From Pirellulales bacterium (GTDB lineage Bacteria > Planctomycetota > Planctomycetia > Pirellulales > Lacipirellulaceae), in contig JAKVCC010000015.1 of NCBI GenBank assembly GCA_022448265.1, positions 57,375 to 121,374 of the forward strand: a DNA stretch of 64,000 nucleotides. The letters run 5' to 3'. Below are positions 19,925-31,081 of the stretch, one piece after another. The notes beneath the pieces are model-generated. The model was not told where the DNA came from. It was given only the letters and a program-made list of their open reading frames with translations, and made no database searches. The translations under genes were made by a program, and so were the position numbers. Position 1 is the stretch's first letter. Every line of letters begins with the position of its first letter.

Positions 19925-20125
19925 TCAATAACTTTGTGACGACTTTGTCACCTTCCTTGCTATTTCCTTAGCAAGTTGCTTCGCTAGTTCTTCCTTGACT
20001 GCACGTACCTGCGACCAAGCTTCGCGATCAGCCACGGCAATCCATAGCCAGTTCAGTAGGCGACCGTGTGAAGTCGATATTATCAGCGCGCGCCGTGGGT
20101 GCAGCGCGATGGTCAGCAGACTCAT
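19925..20125 (-). CDS. hypothetical protein
   Basis: ORF only; start placed at an internal ATG. Confidence 0.3.
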   Translation of the reverse strand: MSLLTIALHPRRALIISTSHGRLLNWLWIAVADREAWSQVRAVKEELAKQLAKEIARKVTKSSQSY

Positions 20126-20226
20126 GCGGTTTTTAACCGAGCCGGATACGGTTGTCAACGTCAGGTAGTCGCAAGCAGTTGCATAAAGTGGAAGTGCTAG
20201 CACTGGTGGGCGGGCGCGACTATTCA

Positions 20227-20256
20227 AAAAATTGCAAAAATCGACTTGCAATTTTT
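20227..20256 (-). terminator. A/T-rich inverted repeat, candidate bidirectional terminator downstream of mdh
   Basis: AAAAATTGCA / 10 nt / TGCAATTTTT perfect arms. Confidence 0.35.
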
Positions 20257-20431
20257 GGAATGATACGCTCAACGACAAACCGAGGCAGTAACGAAACGGT
20301 TTGCCGAGGATTCCAAGACCGATTTGCGCAAAAGTACCTCATTAGCATCGCTCCCTGGGGACGCCTTCACTGGACGGGCATCGCACCAACCCACGCGTTA
20401 CGGCCAAATAGATGTCGCGCTCGACCAGCCG

Positions 20432-21409
<978 letters not shown>

Positions 21410-21595
21410 TTAGCCCCATCGTGGAGCTTCCAAGTGAGTGAGTATTGCGCCGCCAGGTCAGATACGCAAGTGGTAGCTAGCACCATCTTGATCCCGCGCC
21501 CATTCTGAGCGCCCTGGACACCAGTTGCGGGCTTCTCTAGTATCCGGCCCACTTTTCTATCCCTCTTCTTTTGCCTCGACCGTCGGAGGCCTGTA

Positions 21596-23677
21596 ATGGC
21601 TTCAGAGGACTCGGGTGCGCTGGGCATTGTCCACCGTGCTCAAGATCTCATATTGCCAGTAGCGATTATTGCCAGCGTGCTGGTGATCTTGGTGCCTCTG
21701 CCGCCCGCGTTCATGGACGTGTTGCTGGCGGGAAACATCACGATTGCCGTGATTGTACTGCTGACCACGATATATGTGCGCTCTCCCCTAGAATTCAGCA
21801 TCTTCCCCTCGCTCCTGCTGGCAACGACGCTGGCTCGTCTCGTTCTGAATGTGGCGACAACCCGACTGATTCTCACGCGGGCTGCGACCGACGGCCATCG
21901 CGCGGCAGGTGGCGTGATCACGGCGTTTTCCGACTTCGTCGCTGGTGACGGGAAAATCGTCGTCGGGCTGATTATCTTTATCATCATTGTTGTGATTCAG
22001 TTTGTTGTCATCACCAAGGGTGCCACGCGGATTAGCGAAGTCGCCGCCCGTTTTGCCTTGGATGGTATGCCAGGTAAGCAAATGGCGATCGACGCGGATT
22101 TGAACGCTGGAATTATCGACGAGCACGAAGCCCAGAAGCGTCGCAATGAGATAACTCAGCAAGCCGATTTTTATGGGGCTATGGACGGTGCGAGCAAATT
22201 CGTTCGTGGTGACGCGATTGCCGGAATCGTGATCACGGTGATCAATATTGTTGGCGGCCTGATTATCGGTATGGCGGAATACGGTATGCCGCTCAGCGAG
22301 GCCAGTGCGTTGTTCACTCAGCTCACAATTGGCGACGGTTTGGTCAGCCAAGTACCCGCCTTCTTGATTTCTCTGGCTGCAGGTTTGTTGGTTACGCGAA
22401 GCACCCAAAAAACCAATCTTCCGCAGCAGTTCGTCACACAGCTTTTTTCTCGGCCACAGGCAATGGCTGTGGCGGGAGCCTTCTTGGGGATTTTGGTAGC
22501 TACCGATTTGCCTCGCATGCCTTTGATGATCTTGTGCGCTGCTTGCCTGGGTATGGCCCGCACACTTTCAAATAAGGAATCTGCAAAGTTGGCCGCCGAG
22601 GAGGCCGCCGCTGCGCAGCCGCCACCCGCCGAGGAAGAGTGCATTGAGGACTACCTCACCGTCGATCCAATGGAACTCGAAGTCGGTGTAGGCTTGATCC
22701 GTCTAGCCGATCCCAAGCGGGGTGGCGATTTGCTCGAACGCGTGCAGCATGTGCGGCAAAGCGTTGCTAGTGAAATTGGCATCATCATGCCCAAGGTCCG
22801 TATTCGCGACAATATGCGGCTGGAGCCAAACGAATATCGCATCAAGCTGGCTGACATGCCCATTGCCCAAGACTGCCTAGAACCGGCCCAACTATTGGCA
22901 ATCGATTCGGGTATGACCACCGGATATGTGGACGGCATCGCGACGAAGGATCCGGCCTTTGGTACGGAGGCACGCTGGATTGTGCCCGCCCTGAAGGAGC
23001 AGGCAGAGATTTTCGGATACACTGTGGTAGAGCCCGGCGCTGTGCTAGCCACGCACTTGACCGAGATCTGCCGGCGCCACGCTGATGAGGTGCTCACGCG
23101 GGATGCCACCAAGCATCTGGTCGACCAGTTGAAGACCACTCAGCCTGCAGTCGTTGATGAACTGGTTCCCGACATGATGTCGTTAGCCGAAGTTCAGGCA
23201 GTGCTGCAGTTACTGCTGCGTGAACAGGTGTCGGTCAAACAGTTAGCGCTGGTGTTGGAAACGCTCGGCGACTACGCCGGTCGTACGAAGGATCCAATTT
23301 TGCTCACTGAGCATGTGCGCCATCGCCTGGCCCGACAGATTTGCACGCGGTACCGCGACGACCAGGGCAGGCTCTATGTCTTGGCAATCGATCCGGCCAT
23401 GGAGGACCGCATTGGGGCAGGGTTCGAACACTCCGACCGCGGACTCCTTATCCGCATGTCGCCCCAGGCAGTCGAAGCAACCTGCAACGCCATCGCCGCG
23501 CAGCTGCCCGCACTGGTGAGCGCGCAGCACACTCCCATTCTCTTGGTAAGCCCACAAATTCGAGCTGCCCTGAAACAAATCACCGAAAACCATTTGCCCC
23601 AATTGATCGTTCTGAGTTTTAACGAAGTGACACGCGACACGCAGATTATAACGGCGGGACTAGTAGCCGATGGGTAG
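21596..23677 (+). CDS. flhA: flagellar biosynthesis protein FlhA
   Basis: 693 aa; 'FSDFVAGDGKIVVGLIIFIIIVVIQFVVITKGATRISEVAARFALDGMPGKQMAIDADLNAGIIDEHEAQKRR'. Confidence 0.97.
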   Translation: MASEDSGALGIVHRAQDLILPVAIIASVLVILVPLPPAFMDVLLAGNITIAVIVLLTTIYVRSPLEFSIFPSLLLATTLARLVLNVATTRLILTRAATDGHRAAGGVITAFSDFVAGDGKIVVGLIIFIIIVVIQFVVITKGATRISEVAARFALDGMPGKQMAIDADLNAGIIDEHEAQKRRNEITQQADFYGAMDGASKFVRGDAIAGIVITVINIVGGLIIGMAEYGMPLSEASALFTQLTIGDGLVSQVPAFLISLAAGLLVTRSTQKTNLPQQFVTQLFSRPQAMAVAGAFLGILVATDLPRMPLMILCAACLGMARTLSNKESAKLAAEEAAAAQPPPAEEECIEDYLTVDPMELEVGVGLIRLADPKRGGDLLERVQHVRQSVASEIGIIMPKVRIRDNMRLEPNEYRIKLADMPIAQDCLEPAQLLAIDSGMTTGYVDGIATKDPAFGTEARWIVPALKEQAEIFGYTVVEPGAVLATHLTEICRRHADEVLTRDATKHLVDQLKTTQPAVVDELVPDMMSLAEVQAVLQLLLREQVSVKQLALVLETLGDYAGRTKDPILLTEHVRHRLARQICTRYRDDQGRLYVLAIDPAMEDRIGAGFEHSDRGLLIRMSPQAVEATCNAIAAQLPALVSAQHTPILLVSPQIRAALKQITENHLPQLIVLSFNEVTRDTQIITAGLVADG

Positions 23678-23958
23678 GGAGGCGCGAGTTGGTTGGCTGT
23701 CGACCATATCGCACGCCTCATAGGCTGATTCCAGTAACACGAACTTTTGACACGGAAAGGCGCGAGTTTCGAGTTTCGAGACGCGAGATACTATTTTTAT
23801 TGGTCATAGCGCCGCTAATGGGCCCACCGCCGCAATCTGTATTTGGCGGGAAGCAGTCTGGTTCCGGCGAAGGCACGGGTTTATTTTCCGCGCAATGATC
23901 AGTCGAAGCGAGGACAATGGGCGACTCGCGCCTCCTAACTGGAAGCTTGAAAACAATC

Positions 23959-25104
23959 ATGCAAATCAAGACGTTTCGTGCGAATTCGTTGCAGCAAGCG
24001 CTCGATATGGTGCGCCGCGATATGGGTATGGAGGCTACCATCTTGCATACGCGTGAACTCCGGCGGGGACTTGTGAGTTGCCTGTGGCGTAGCAAACAGT
24101 ATGAGATAGCTGCCTGTGGCGGAGGGCTAGCTTCGCAGAACGCGTCGCGAGAGGAATCTCGCAGATCTATTATTGAGCCCGTTGCGCCAGCAATTACGGG
24201 CTTTGACTACCGGAATAAATATCGGCAGGATTTTGGCAATCAAGTGGAAGGTCAGGAAGGACTCAATGCATTAGCGGAGCAGCTCCAGCAGGGATCCATG
24301 CAGTTGCCGCAACGGCAAGTGCCGGAAGGGGTGTTTCAGGTCTACACCGACATGATTGAATCAGATATCGACGAAATGATTGCCCAAGAGCTGTTGCAAC
24401 GATTGCAGACGGGCATCGGCCGTGATTCGAACGACCCCACGGAGTTGCAGGCCGAAGTCGCACGCATGCTGGAGGAAGAGATTCGGGTATCAGGTCCAAT
24501 TCAACCGCTGGCGGAGCAGGGCAGGGTGGTTGCCCTCGTTGGGCCGACTGGTGTAGGCAAGACCACGACGATCGCCAAGCTGGCTGCCAATTTTCGTCTG
24601 CGTGAGAACAGACGGGTCGGGTTGATCACGGTCGATACGTACCGAATCGCCGCGGTAGAGCAATTACGCACCTATGCAGACATTATCGACTTGCCGATGG
24701 AAGTGGTGAGTACGCCTCGAGAAATGCGCGAGGCGGTGGCCCGGATGCGCAACTTCGACTTGGTGCTGATGGACACGGCCGGACGGAGCCCGCGTGACGA
24801 GGTTAAGATTCAGGAACTCAAATCCATATTGGCCGAGGCCGATCCCGACGAAGTGCACCTAGTACTGAGTGCAACTGCGGGGATCCGCCCGTTAGTATCC
24901 GCGGCCAAAGAGTTTTCCAGCGTAGGTACCACGGCGATATTGATTACCAAGCTCGACGAGTCGACCTGCCTGGGAAATCTTCTGGGCCTGACCCGTGCTT
25001 GTGGTTTGCCAATCAGTTATCTGACCGACGGCCAGAATGTGCCCGACGACATCCAAGTGGCCGAATCGAGTCAGTTGGCCAAGATGATATTAGGAGTGTG
25101 TTAG
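23959..25104 (+). CDS. flhF: flagellar biosynthesis GTPase FlhF
   Basis: 'MQIKTFRANSLQQALDMVRRDMG', SRP-type G domain 'VALVGPTGVGKTTTIAKLAANFRL', 'VGLITVDTYRIAAVEQL'. Confidence 0.93.
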   Translation: MQIKTFRANSLQQALDMVRRDMGMEATILHTRELRRGLVSCLWRSKQYEIAACGGGLASQNASREESRRSIIEPVAPAITGFDYRNKYRQDFGNQVEGQEGLNALAEQLQQGSMQLPQRQVPEGVFQVYTDMIESDIDEMIAQELLQRLQTGIGRDSNDPTELQAEVARMLEEEIRVSGPIQPLAEQGRVVALVGPTGVGKTTTIAKLAANFRLRENRRVGLITVDTYRIAAVEQLRTYADIIDLPMEVVSTPREMREAVARMRNFDLVLMDTAGRSPRDEVKIQELKSILAEADPDEVHLVLSATAGIRPLVSAAKEFSSVGTTAILITKLDESTCLGNLLGLTRACGLPISYLTDGQNVPDDIQVAESSQLAKMILGVC

Positions 25105-25190
25105 TGGCGAGTTGGTAGGCTCGCGTCTTGAGGACGTTGCCAACGAGTGCAATTCGTCAAAACATCAAACGTTTAACCGCGCCCCCGACC

Positions 25191-26069
25191 ATGTTTGACC
25201 AAGCCGATCCCTTGCGAAATCTAGTACGCACCACGGTTCAAGCGCATCCGGCGCTGCGGCCGGGTGTGCCGCTGGTGGTGCTGACCGGAGGCCCATCTGT
25301 GGTGGGGACTTCTACGGTTGCCCTTCAACTAACGCGAGAGCTGGCTCAATTAGGAAAACGGGCGGTACTGGTGGACGCGGATCTAGTCCAGACTAAGCTG
25401 ACCCGGCAACTTGGCGTGGCGCGTAGCGGCTGTCTGGCCGATGTACTTGCCGGCAATCGATCTGCTGTTGAAGTACTGGCGCCCGTGTGCGATCAAGTTT
25501 GCTTGTTGCCGGGGCGTTGGGACCCGAGTGCTCCACCTGAGTTGCACCGTTTGGCACTGCAGCGGTTTTTTTCCGAAGTACGCAATTTGCATTCCCGCGC
25601 CGACGTGGTCGTCCTGGACGCCGGCGAGGGGATGAGTCCTTGGGTACAGCAGATGTGGCAGGCCGCGCAGCAGATCCTCATGATCACATCGACCGACTCG
25701 AAAGAGGTAACCGAAACTTATGCCATGATCAAGTTGGCGCCCCGGGACGACGTAGATGGAAAACTACGACTTGTGGTTACCGGTGCGGAAGATCGTGCCG
25801 GAGCAGAACGGGTCGGAGTCAACTTCGCAGCTACCTGCCGCCAGTTTCTTGGTGTTAAGATCGGGCCGCATGTCACGCTGGCCAGGAGCACGGCGCCTGA
25901 TTCTGCCAACGCCTCTACCCGCAGAGTCAGCGACGACCGAGCCTTTACGCAGTCAGTACGCTCATTGGCTGCCGACCTAATGAGTCACTGTCTGGTGCTG
26001 GCAGACTCCGCTTCGCAGCGTGCTGATATAAGGGGCGCTGCTAACCTGGGCGGATTCGTGGAAAAATAA
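25191..26069 (+). CDS. flhG: FlhG/MinD-like ATPase with degenerate Walker A
   Basis: 'VVLTGGPSVVGTSTVALQLTRELAQLGKRAVLVDADL'; 'VVVLDAGEGMSPWVQQMWQAAQQILMITS'; directly after flhF. Confidence 0.82.
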   Translation: MFDQADPLRNLVRTTVQAHPALRPGVPLVVLTGGPSVVGTSTVALQLTRELAQLGKRAVLVDADLVQTKLTRQLGVARSGCLADVLAGNRSAVEVLAPVCDQVCLLPGRWDPSAPPELHRLALQRFFSEVRNLHSRADVVVLDAGEGMSPWVQQMWQAAQQILMITSTDSKEVTETYAMIKLAPRDDVDGKLRLVVTGAEDRAGAERVGVNFAATCRQFLGVKIGPHVTLARSTAPDSANASTRRVSDDRAFTQSVRSLAADLMSHCLVLADSASQRADIRGAANLGGFVEK

Positions 26070-26200
26070 CTTGCTAACAGCAAAAACAATTCACGCTTGG
26101 ATGACGAATATGCCGATCAGGATTGATAGTCGAGTGGCGTGTCGCCACCTGTTAAAATGGCAGGTTTGCATAAATTTTAAGGCCCATGGGAGTGGGATCG

Positions 26201-26453
26201 ATGGCTCGCATGTACACGGCGGTCATGGCGCTACTAGCAACGGTAGTGGTACTCCTGCAGGGTGTGAAAAATGGCGCGGGCTTCGACGGGACGATGTCCT
26301 TCCGGTATGGCTTGGATGGCCTTGCTGGGTGACATCGGCTGAATTGTCGGGGCTCTGGCGGAGGCCACTGTTGTTGAGTCGGTGTGCACCCGGATGGAAG
26401 CGGAGTTGGCGGCGATCAGAGCGACCTCGTCCGATACGAAAATTAGCGGTTAG
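26201..26453 (+). pseudogene. small membrane protein gene between flhG and fliA, frameshifted and with in-frame stop
   Basis: Manual translation: 'MARMYTAVMALLATVVVLLQGVKNGAGFDGTMS' then shifted frame 'GMAWMALLGDIG*IVGALAEATVVESVCTRMEAELAAIRATSSDTKISG*'. Confidence 0.65.
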
Positions 26454-26682
26454 TCCGCGTTTGACCAACTGCCTGAAGCGGCGTTGGAATGGGCACGGGA
26501 ACCGGTGGTTCGGAATCGGCAGGTTGGAATTGGTAGCCAAGTGAAAACCTTGGTTTGCTCGCCGACCGTGGGAGCGGACGGACTTGTCACAAACAAACAC
26601 GAGAATGGAATCTCGCTGACCATACTGCTTGCGTTGGGCGGCTATTCGCGCCGCGCAGGTAGAAGCATCATGGAGGAAGCGC

Positions 26683-27468
26683 ATGGCAACGACTGTAGCC
26701 GCACAAGACGAAATTACCGAAGTTTGGCAGCAGTTTAAGAAGGATCCAAGTCGTCGCGATCTGCGTAATAGGCTGGTCGAACGTTATCTTCCACTGGTCA
26801 AGTACAACGGCGAGCGGATCTGGTCGCGCTTGCCCGATGGAGTGGAACTCGACGACCTCATCTCTGCTGGAGTTTTTGGACTTATGGACGCCATCAAGGC
26901 GTTTGATATGTCGCGTGGCGTAAAGTTCGAAACCTATTGTGTGCCGCGTATCCGTGGTGCCATGCTCGATGAACTTCGGAGCATGGACTGGGTGCCGCGT
27001 CTGGTGCGATCTAAGGCGAGTAAGCTCAACGAGGCAGTCAAGCGGTTGGAAGCGAAGCTGGGCCGCGCTCCGTCTGTAGTCGAACTTGCCGAGCGCATGG
27101 AAATGTCGGTTCCTGTACTAGAGAAAATGATTCAGGACGCTAATGCCGTTGGTCTGATCAGCCTCAACAAAAAGTGGTACGAGACAGACAGCTACAAAGA
27201 TGTCCGGGAGATCGACATTCTTGAAGACAAGAAAGGCGAGGATCCGACGCGGCGAATTCAAAAGTCGGATCTCATGCGACTGGTCACCAAGGGCCTCAAC
27301 CGGAATGAGCGGCTCATCATCATTTTGTATTATTACGAAGAGATGACGATGAAAGAAATCGGCTCGACACTCGACCTGAGCGAGAGCCGCGTGAGCCAGA
27401 TGCACAGCGCAATTGTCTCCAGGCTACAGGGCCAATTGAGTCGCCGCCGTCCGGAGTTTGGTACGTAG
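26683..27468 (+). CDS. fliA: flagellar sigma factor (sigma-28/FliA family)
   Basis: 'DLISAGVFGLMDAIKAFDMSRGVKFETYCVPRIRGAMLDELRSMDWVPRLVRSKA', 'YYYEEMTMKEIGSTLDLSESRVSQMHSAIVSRLQ'. Confidence 0.95.
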   Translation: MATTVAAQDEITEVWQQFKKDPSRRDLRNRLVERYLPLVKYNGERIWSRLPDGVELDDLISAGVFGLMDAIKAFDMSRGVKFETYCVPRIRGAMLDELRSMDWVPRLVRSKASKLNEAVKRLEAKLGRAPSVVELAERMEMSVPVLEKMIQDANAVGLISLNKKWYETDSYKDVREIDILEDKKGEDPTRRIQKSDLMRLVTKGLNRNERLIIILYYYEEMTMKEIGSTLDLSESRVSQMHSAIVSRLQGQLSRRRPEFGT

Positions 27469-27498
27469 GCCAAATATGCGTATTCCCATGGGGAGAAG

Positions 27499-27534
27499 AA
27501 AACAGACCGGTCGCTTTGGCGGCCGGTCTGTTTT
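27499..27534 (+). terminator. Rho-independent terminator after fliA
   Basis: Perfect 12-bp arms AAAACAGACCGG / 12 nt / CCGGTCTGTTTT, 30 nt after the fliA stop. Confidence 0.85.
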
Positions 27535-27773
27535 GTGCTATTCTGCCGGCCCGTGTTGCAGAATAGGACGCTGATTGAAGCGCATTGGATCCGACTGTCG
27601 CGGATTCGTACAATGCCGTTTTTGTTGGCCCCTATTGACTCGCCCAGTGGCCAATCGCGTCCCATTCTAAGAGTAATGTTTGCTTGACTTTACGGCGTCT
27701 GCGCTGTGCAATGGAGAGAGTCAGCCGGGGCGCAATTCGCCCCCGGCGACTTCACCGCAGCAGCGCAGCGCCT

Positions 27774-29450
27774 ATGTCCAATTCGCTGGCCAGTCATCGA
27801 CCGCCAAACAAGGAATGCGGCAGGATCAATTCTGTCGGGCGCGGCGCTCCCTCCCACAGGAAGCCGTTCCGTGCCTTGACCCTCATCGAAATGCTAGTCG
27901 GCATGGCAATCACGCTGGTGATGATGGCTGCCGTTGTTACTCTTTTTGCCAACATCGGCGAAGGAGTCCGCAACCGCCGGGCGAGCATGGAAATGGGCGG
28001 CCAGTTGCGTGTAGCCCGAGCTCGGCTTTTCAAAGACCTGGCGGGCGCAACGTGTCCGGCCGTCACCTGGCAGGAGCCGGGCAGCGACAATGGGTACATC
28101 GAGTTGATCGAAGGCTCCGCGACGGATTTGGAATCCGGTCTTTTGACGGATGGGATTCCTGAAAATGGCGAGTTGGACTACACCGTCTCATTGGTTCCGG
28201 GAAGCAACTTGTTGCCGCTACCGGCCGGCGCTGTAACCGATGGCCGGGCGCTGGGCGACTACGACGACATTCTGGCACTGACGGTGCGCAGCTCAGGCGA
28301 GCCCTTCACGGGACGGGGGCCGGGCAATGAGGTAATCCAGTCTGATTTGGCGGAGGTCGTTTGGTATTCAGTCGAGAATCCGGCCGATGGTTCTCTCGGC
28401 GAACCGGGGATGCGCACTGTCTATCGTCGGGTGCTGTTAATTGCTCCTTGGATAATGATTCCCGACAACCCAACGCCCAATAATTTTTTTCAGGAATTGG
28501 ATATTTCTGCACACCATGACGGTTTGCGATGGGTTCCCAATAGTCTTGGGGATCTTACCAAAAGGGAATTCCGGTGTTACCGAAGTCGAGATTCCCTGTT
28601 TCCGCACTATCTTGCTTCGGGCGGAATTGGGCACACGTCTCCACCCAACGTGCAATTTATCCGTGCGGCAGGCGACACCTTGACGGTGAACGCTACTGCT
28701 GTGCCCCTGCTTAAGAGCGGCCGGGTCGAAACCTACCAGGTTACCGAGGGAGGCGAGTATGAACGGTTGCCGACCATATTGGTGAACGGTGCAACGGCGA
28801 GGCCGATTATGCGGCAGATTTCCACGGACCCACCCATTTGGGAAGTGGCCCATTTGGTGACCGGCCCCGTTCCGCTTGCGTTCGAACGCGAAGGTGAAGA
28901 CGTGGTACTCAACGATGTGCTGGCCTTCGACGTGCGCGTTTTCGATCCCGGCGCGCCACTATTTCTTTACAATGATGTTCTTGTCGAACCCTTGTCGACC
29001 GCAACTTTTGAAACGGTCATTGAGGACGGGACGTTGTCCGGATTTGGGGCGTTCGTCGATTTGGGCTGGGACCAGTCGGGAGACTATTATTATGGGGACT
29101 ACCCAGCGGCGAGTGTGCCATTATTCCAAGCGGAGCGCCCAGCCGGCTGGCATCCTCGTGCACCATTGAACGGTTTGCCGTCCGTCTATGATACCTGGTC
29201 GTTGCACTATGAAAGTGATGGGGTGGATCAAGACGATGCCAGCGACTCTGGTTCTGGCATCGATCAAGGCACCAACGGCTTAGACGACGACGTTGATGGC
29301 AGTGGCGCCTTCAATGGCACCGATGACATGGGCGAGCGGGAAACATCGCCTCCCTACGATGTGCCCTTACCGGGAATGCAAGTTAAGATCCGCATTTACG
29401 AACGCGATACCCGCCAAATACGCGAAGCGACGGTGACGAAAGATTTTTGA
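27774..29450 (+). CDS. prepilin-type N-terminal domain protein (type II/IV pseudopilin-like)
   Basis: 'FRALTLIEMLVGMAITLVMMAAVVTLF' prepilin cleavage/methylation-like motif; start set at MSNSLASH. Confidence 0.75.
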   Translation: MSNSLASHRPPNKECGRINSVGRGAPSHRKPFRALTLIEMLVGMAITLVMMAAVVTLFANIGEGVRNRRASMEMGGQLRVARARLFKDLAGATCPAVTWQEPGSDNGYIELIEGSATDLESGLLTDGIPENGELDYTVSLVPGSNLLPLPAGAVTDGRALGDYDDILALTVRSSGEPFTGRGPGNEVIQSDLAEVVWYSVENPADGSLGEPGMRTVYRRVLLIAPWIMIPDNPTPNNFFQELDISAHHDGLRWVPNSLGDLTKREFRCYRSRDSLFPHYLASGGIGHTSPPNVQFIRAAGDTLTVNATAVPLLKSGRVETYQVTEGGEYERLPTILVNGATARPIMRQISTDPPIWEVAHLVTGPVPLAFEREGEDVVLNDVLAFDVRVFDPGAPLFLYNDVLVEPLSTATFETVIEDGTLSGFGAFVDLGWDQSGDYYYGDYPAASVPLFQAERPAGWHPRAPLNGLPSVYDTWSLHYESDGVDQDDASDSGSGIDQGTNGLDDDVDGSGAFNGTDDMGERETSPPYDVPLPGMQVKIRIYERDTRQIREATVTKDF

Positions 29451-29533
29451 AATCGGCGCTGGTTTCGCGTTTTCCGCCGCGAGTTAATGCCACCTTATTC
29501 AGTACACCTCACGCCTCGCGACGCACCCCTCAC

Positions 29534-29845
29534 ATGCACTCCATTCGCCTTCAACATCCCTGGAAGTGCTGCCCTCAAGGCAACGGCTTTTGCTGGTCGC
29601 GCGCTTTCCATTGGCCAGCGGGGGAGCGACCGAAAGAAAAAACCCGGTTGGTGGTTGCGGAGTTGCCTGTTTCGGCCGTTGTCTCTCTCAACGAAAGGCC
29701 GCTCGCGGCGGATGGAGCGGGACACTTTGATATTACGAGCCTGCTGGGGCCGGACAATCGGATCACCATCGAGCTGGCCGGGAGGGCGCCGGCCAGTCAA
29801 ACGGAGTTTCCGTTCGAGGTGCGCCTGGAAATTTTTGAAGCATAG
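29534..29845 (+). CDS. small sugar-binding/jelly-roll-like protein (possible fragment)
   Basis: 'VSLNERPLAADGAGHFDITSLLGPDNRITIEL' resembles glycosidase sugar-binding domains. Confidence 0.45.
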   Translation: MHSIRLQHPWKCCPQGNGFCWSRAFHWPAGERPKEKTRLVVAELPVSAVVSLNERPLAADGAGHFDITSLLGPDNRITIELAGRAPASQTEFPFEVRLEIFEA

Positions 29846-29869
29846 CAGCAGCTACAGGAGGGCTCCAAC

Positions 29870-31081
29870 ATGCGTCGCGTTGCCACCGGGTTGATCATAT
29901 TGCTGCTAACTATTAGCAAGGCTGTTGCAGCGCCTAATGCGTTGTCTCGAGCGGAAAATGTCGACGGCTATATCAGGCTTTTCGACGGTGAAACACTCTT
30001 CGGTTGGCAGGCCACCAGCGATGCCAATTGGCAGGTTGAGGATGGCGCGATCCGCGTGACCCAGGGCGAGCCCGGCTGGTTGATGACGACTAGCCAATTT
30101 TCCGACTATGAGCTGGTTGTCGAGTTCAAGGCCCCGGCGACGACTAACAGCGGAATTTTTCTGTCGACGGCGTCCCATCCCCAGGATCCCACCAAAGATT
30201 GCTATGAGTTGAACATCGCTCCGCCAGACAATCTGTTTCCTACCGGTTCCCTTGTAGGCCGAAAACGGACAGGTAAACTGCCCCGGGGGCCAGAATTTCC
30301 GAACGCGGGTTCAGTGGATCTTTGGGATGGCAACTGGCATACGTTTGTAGTGACGTGTGCGGGCACGACGGTGCGTGTTCGTTTCGATGGTTACCCGTGG
30401 TACGAATATCAGGATACCGAACCGCACCGCCGCGGCCATATTGGCCTGCAGTTTCGCGAGGGCGAAGTTGCTTTTCGTAATATTCGCTTGCGTCTGCTGG
30501 AGGCCAAGCCCATTTTTAATGGGCGCGATTTGACGGGATGGAACACTGAGCGGGGCGAAAAGAGCCAGTTTTCAGTTACCCCAAAGGGCGAGCTACGGGT
30601 ACTCGACGGTCGCGGACAGATTGAAACGGATGCCAGCTACGGCGACTTCGTGTTGCAGACGGAATGCTTCGTCGATGGTAACGGTCTCAACTCGGGCCTC
30701 TTTTTCCGCTGCATCCCGCGCGAGTTTTTAATGGGCTACGAGTGCCAGATTCATAATGGCACGGTGGACGGCAATCCGACCAGGCCTCAAGATTGCGGTA
30801 CAGGTGGTATCTTTCGCCGCCAAAACGCGCGTCGCATTGTGGCCCGCGATTACGAGTGGTTCGCCATCACTCTAGTCGCCGATGGGCCCCATATGGCCGC
30901 CTGGGTCAATGGCACCCAAGTGAGCGACTGGACCGACACCCGCTCGCCGCACGAAAATCCCCGCAAGGGTTTGCGGCTTGAGCCCGGGACGATTGCCATC
31001 CAGGGCCATGATCCAACGACCGATCTGCGCTTTCGGGAGCTGCGGATTCAGGAGTTGGCCAAGAGCCTGAAGGACCAATGA
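29870..31081 (+). CDS. DUF1080 (3-keto-disaccharide hydrolase-type) protein with two domain copies
   Basis: 'IRLFDGETLFGWQATSDANWQVEDGAIRV' and 'KPIFNGRDLTGWNTERGEKSQFSVTPKGELRVLDGRG'; signal-peptide-like N-terminus. Confidence 0.85.
   Translation: MRRVATGLIILLLTISKAVAAPNALSRAENVDGYIRLFDGETLFGWQATSDANWQVEDGAIRVTQGEPGWLMTTSQFSDYELVVEFKAPATTNSGIFLSTASHPQDPTKDCYELNIAPPDNLFPTGSLVGRKRTGKLPRGPEFPNAGSVDLWDGNWHTFVVTCAGTTVRVRFDGYPWYEYQDTEPHRRGHIGLQFREGEVAFRNIRLRLLEAKPIFNGRDLTGWNTERGEKSQFSVTPKGELRVLDGRGQIETDASYGDFVLQTECFVDGNGLNSGLFFRCIPREFLMGYECQIHNGTVDGNPTRPQDCGTGGIFRRQNARRIVARDYEWFAITLVADGPHMAAWVNGTQVSDWTDTRSPHENPRKGLRLEPGTIAIQGHDPTTDLRFRELRIQELAKSLKDQ

Noticed and set aside
21788-22408. 206 aa minus-strand ORF
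   Set aside because: Shadow of flhA; no recognisable protein features
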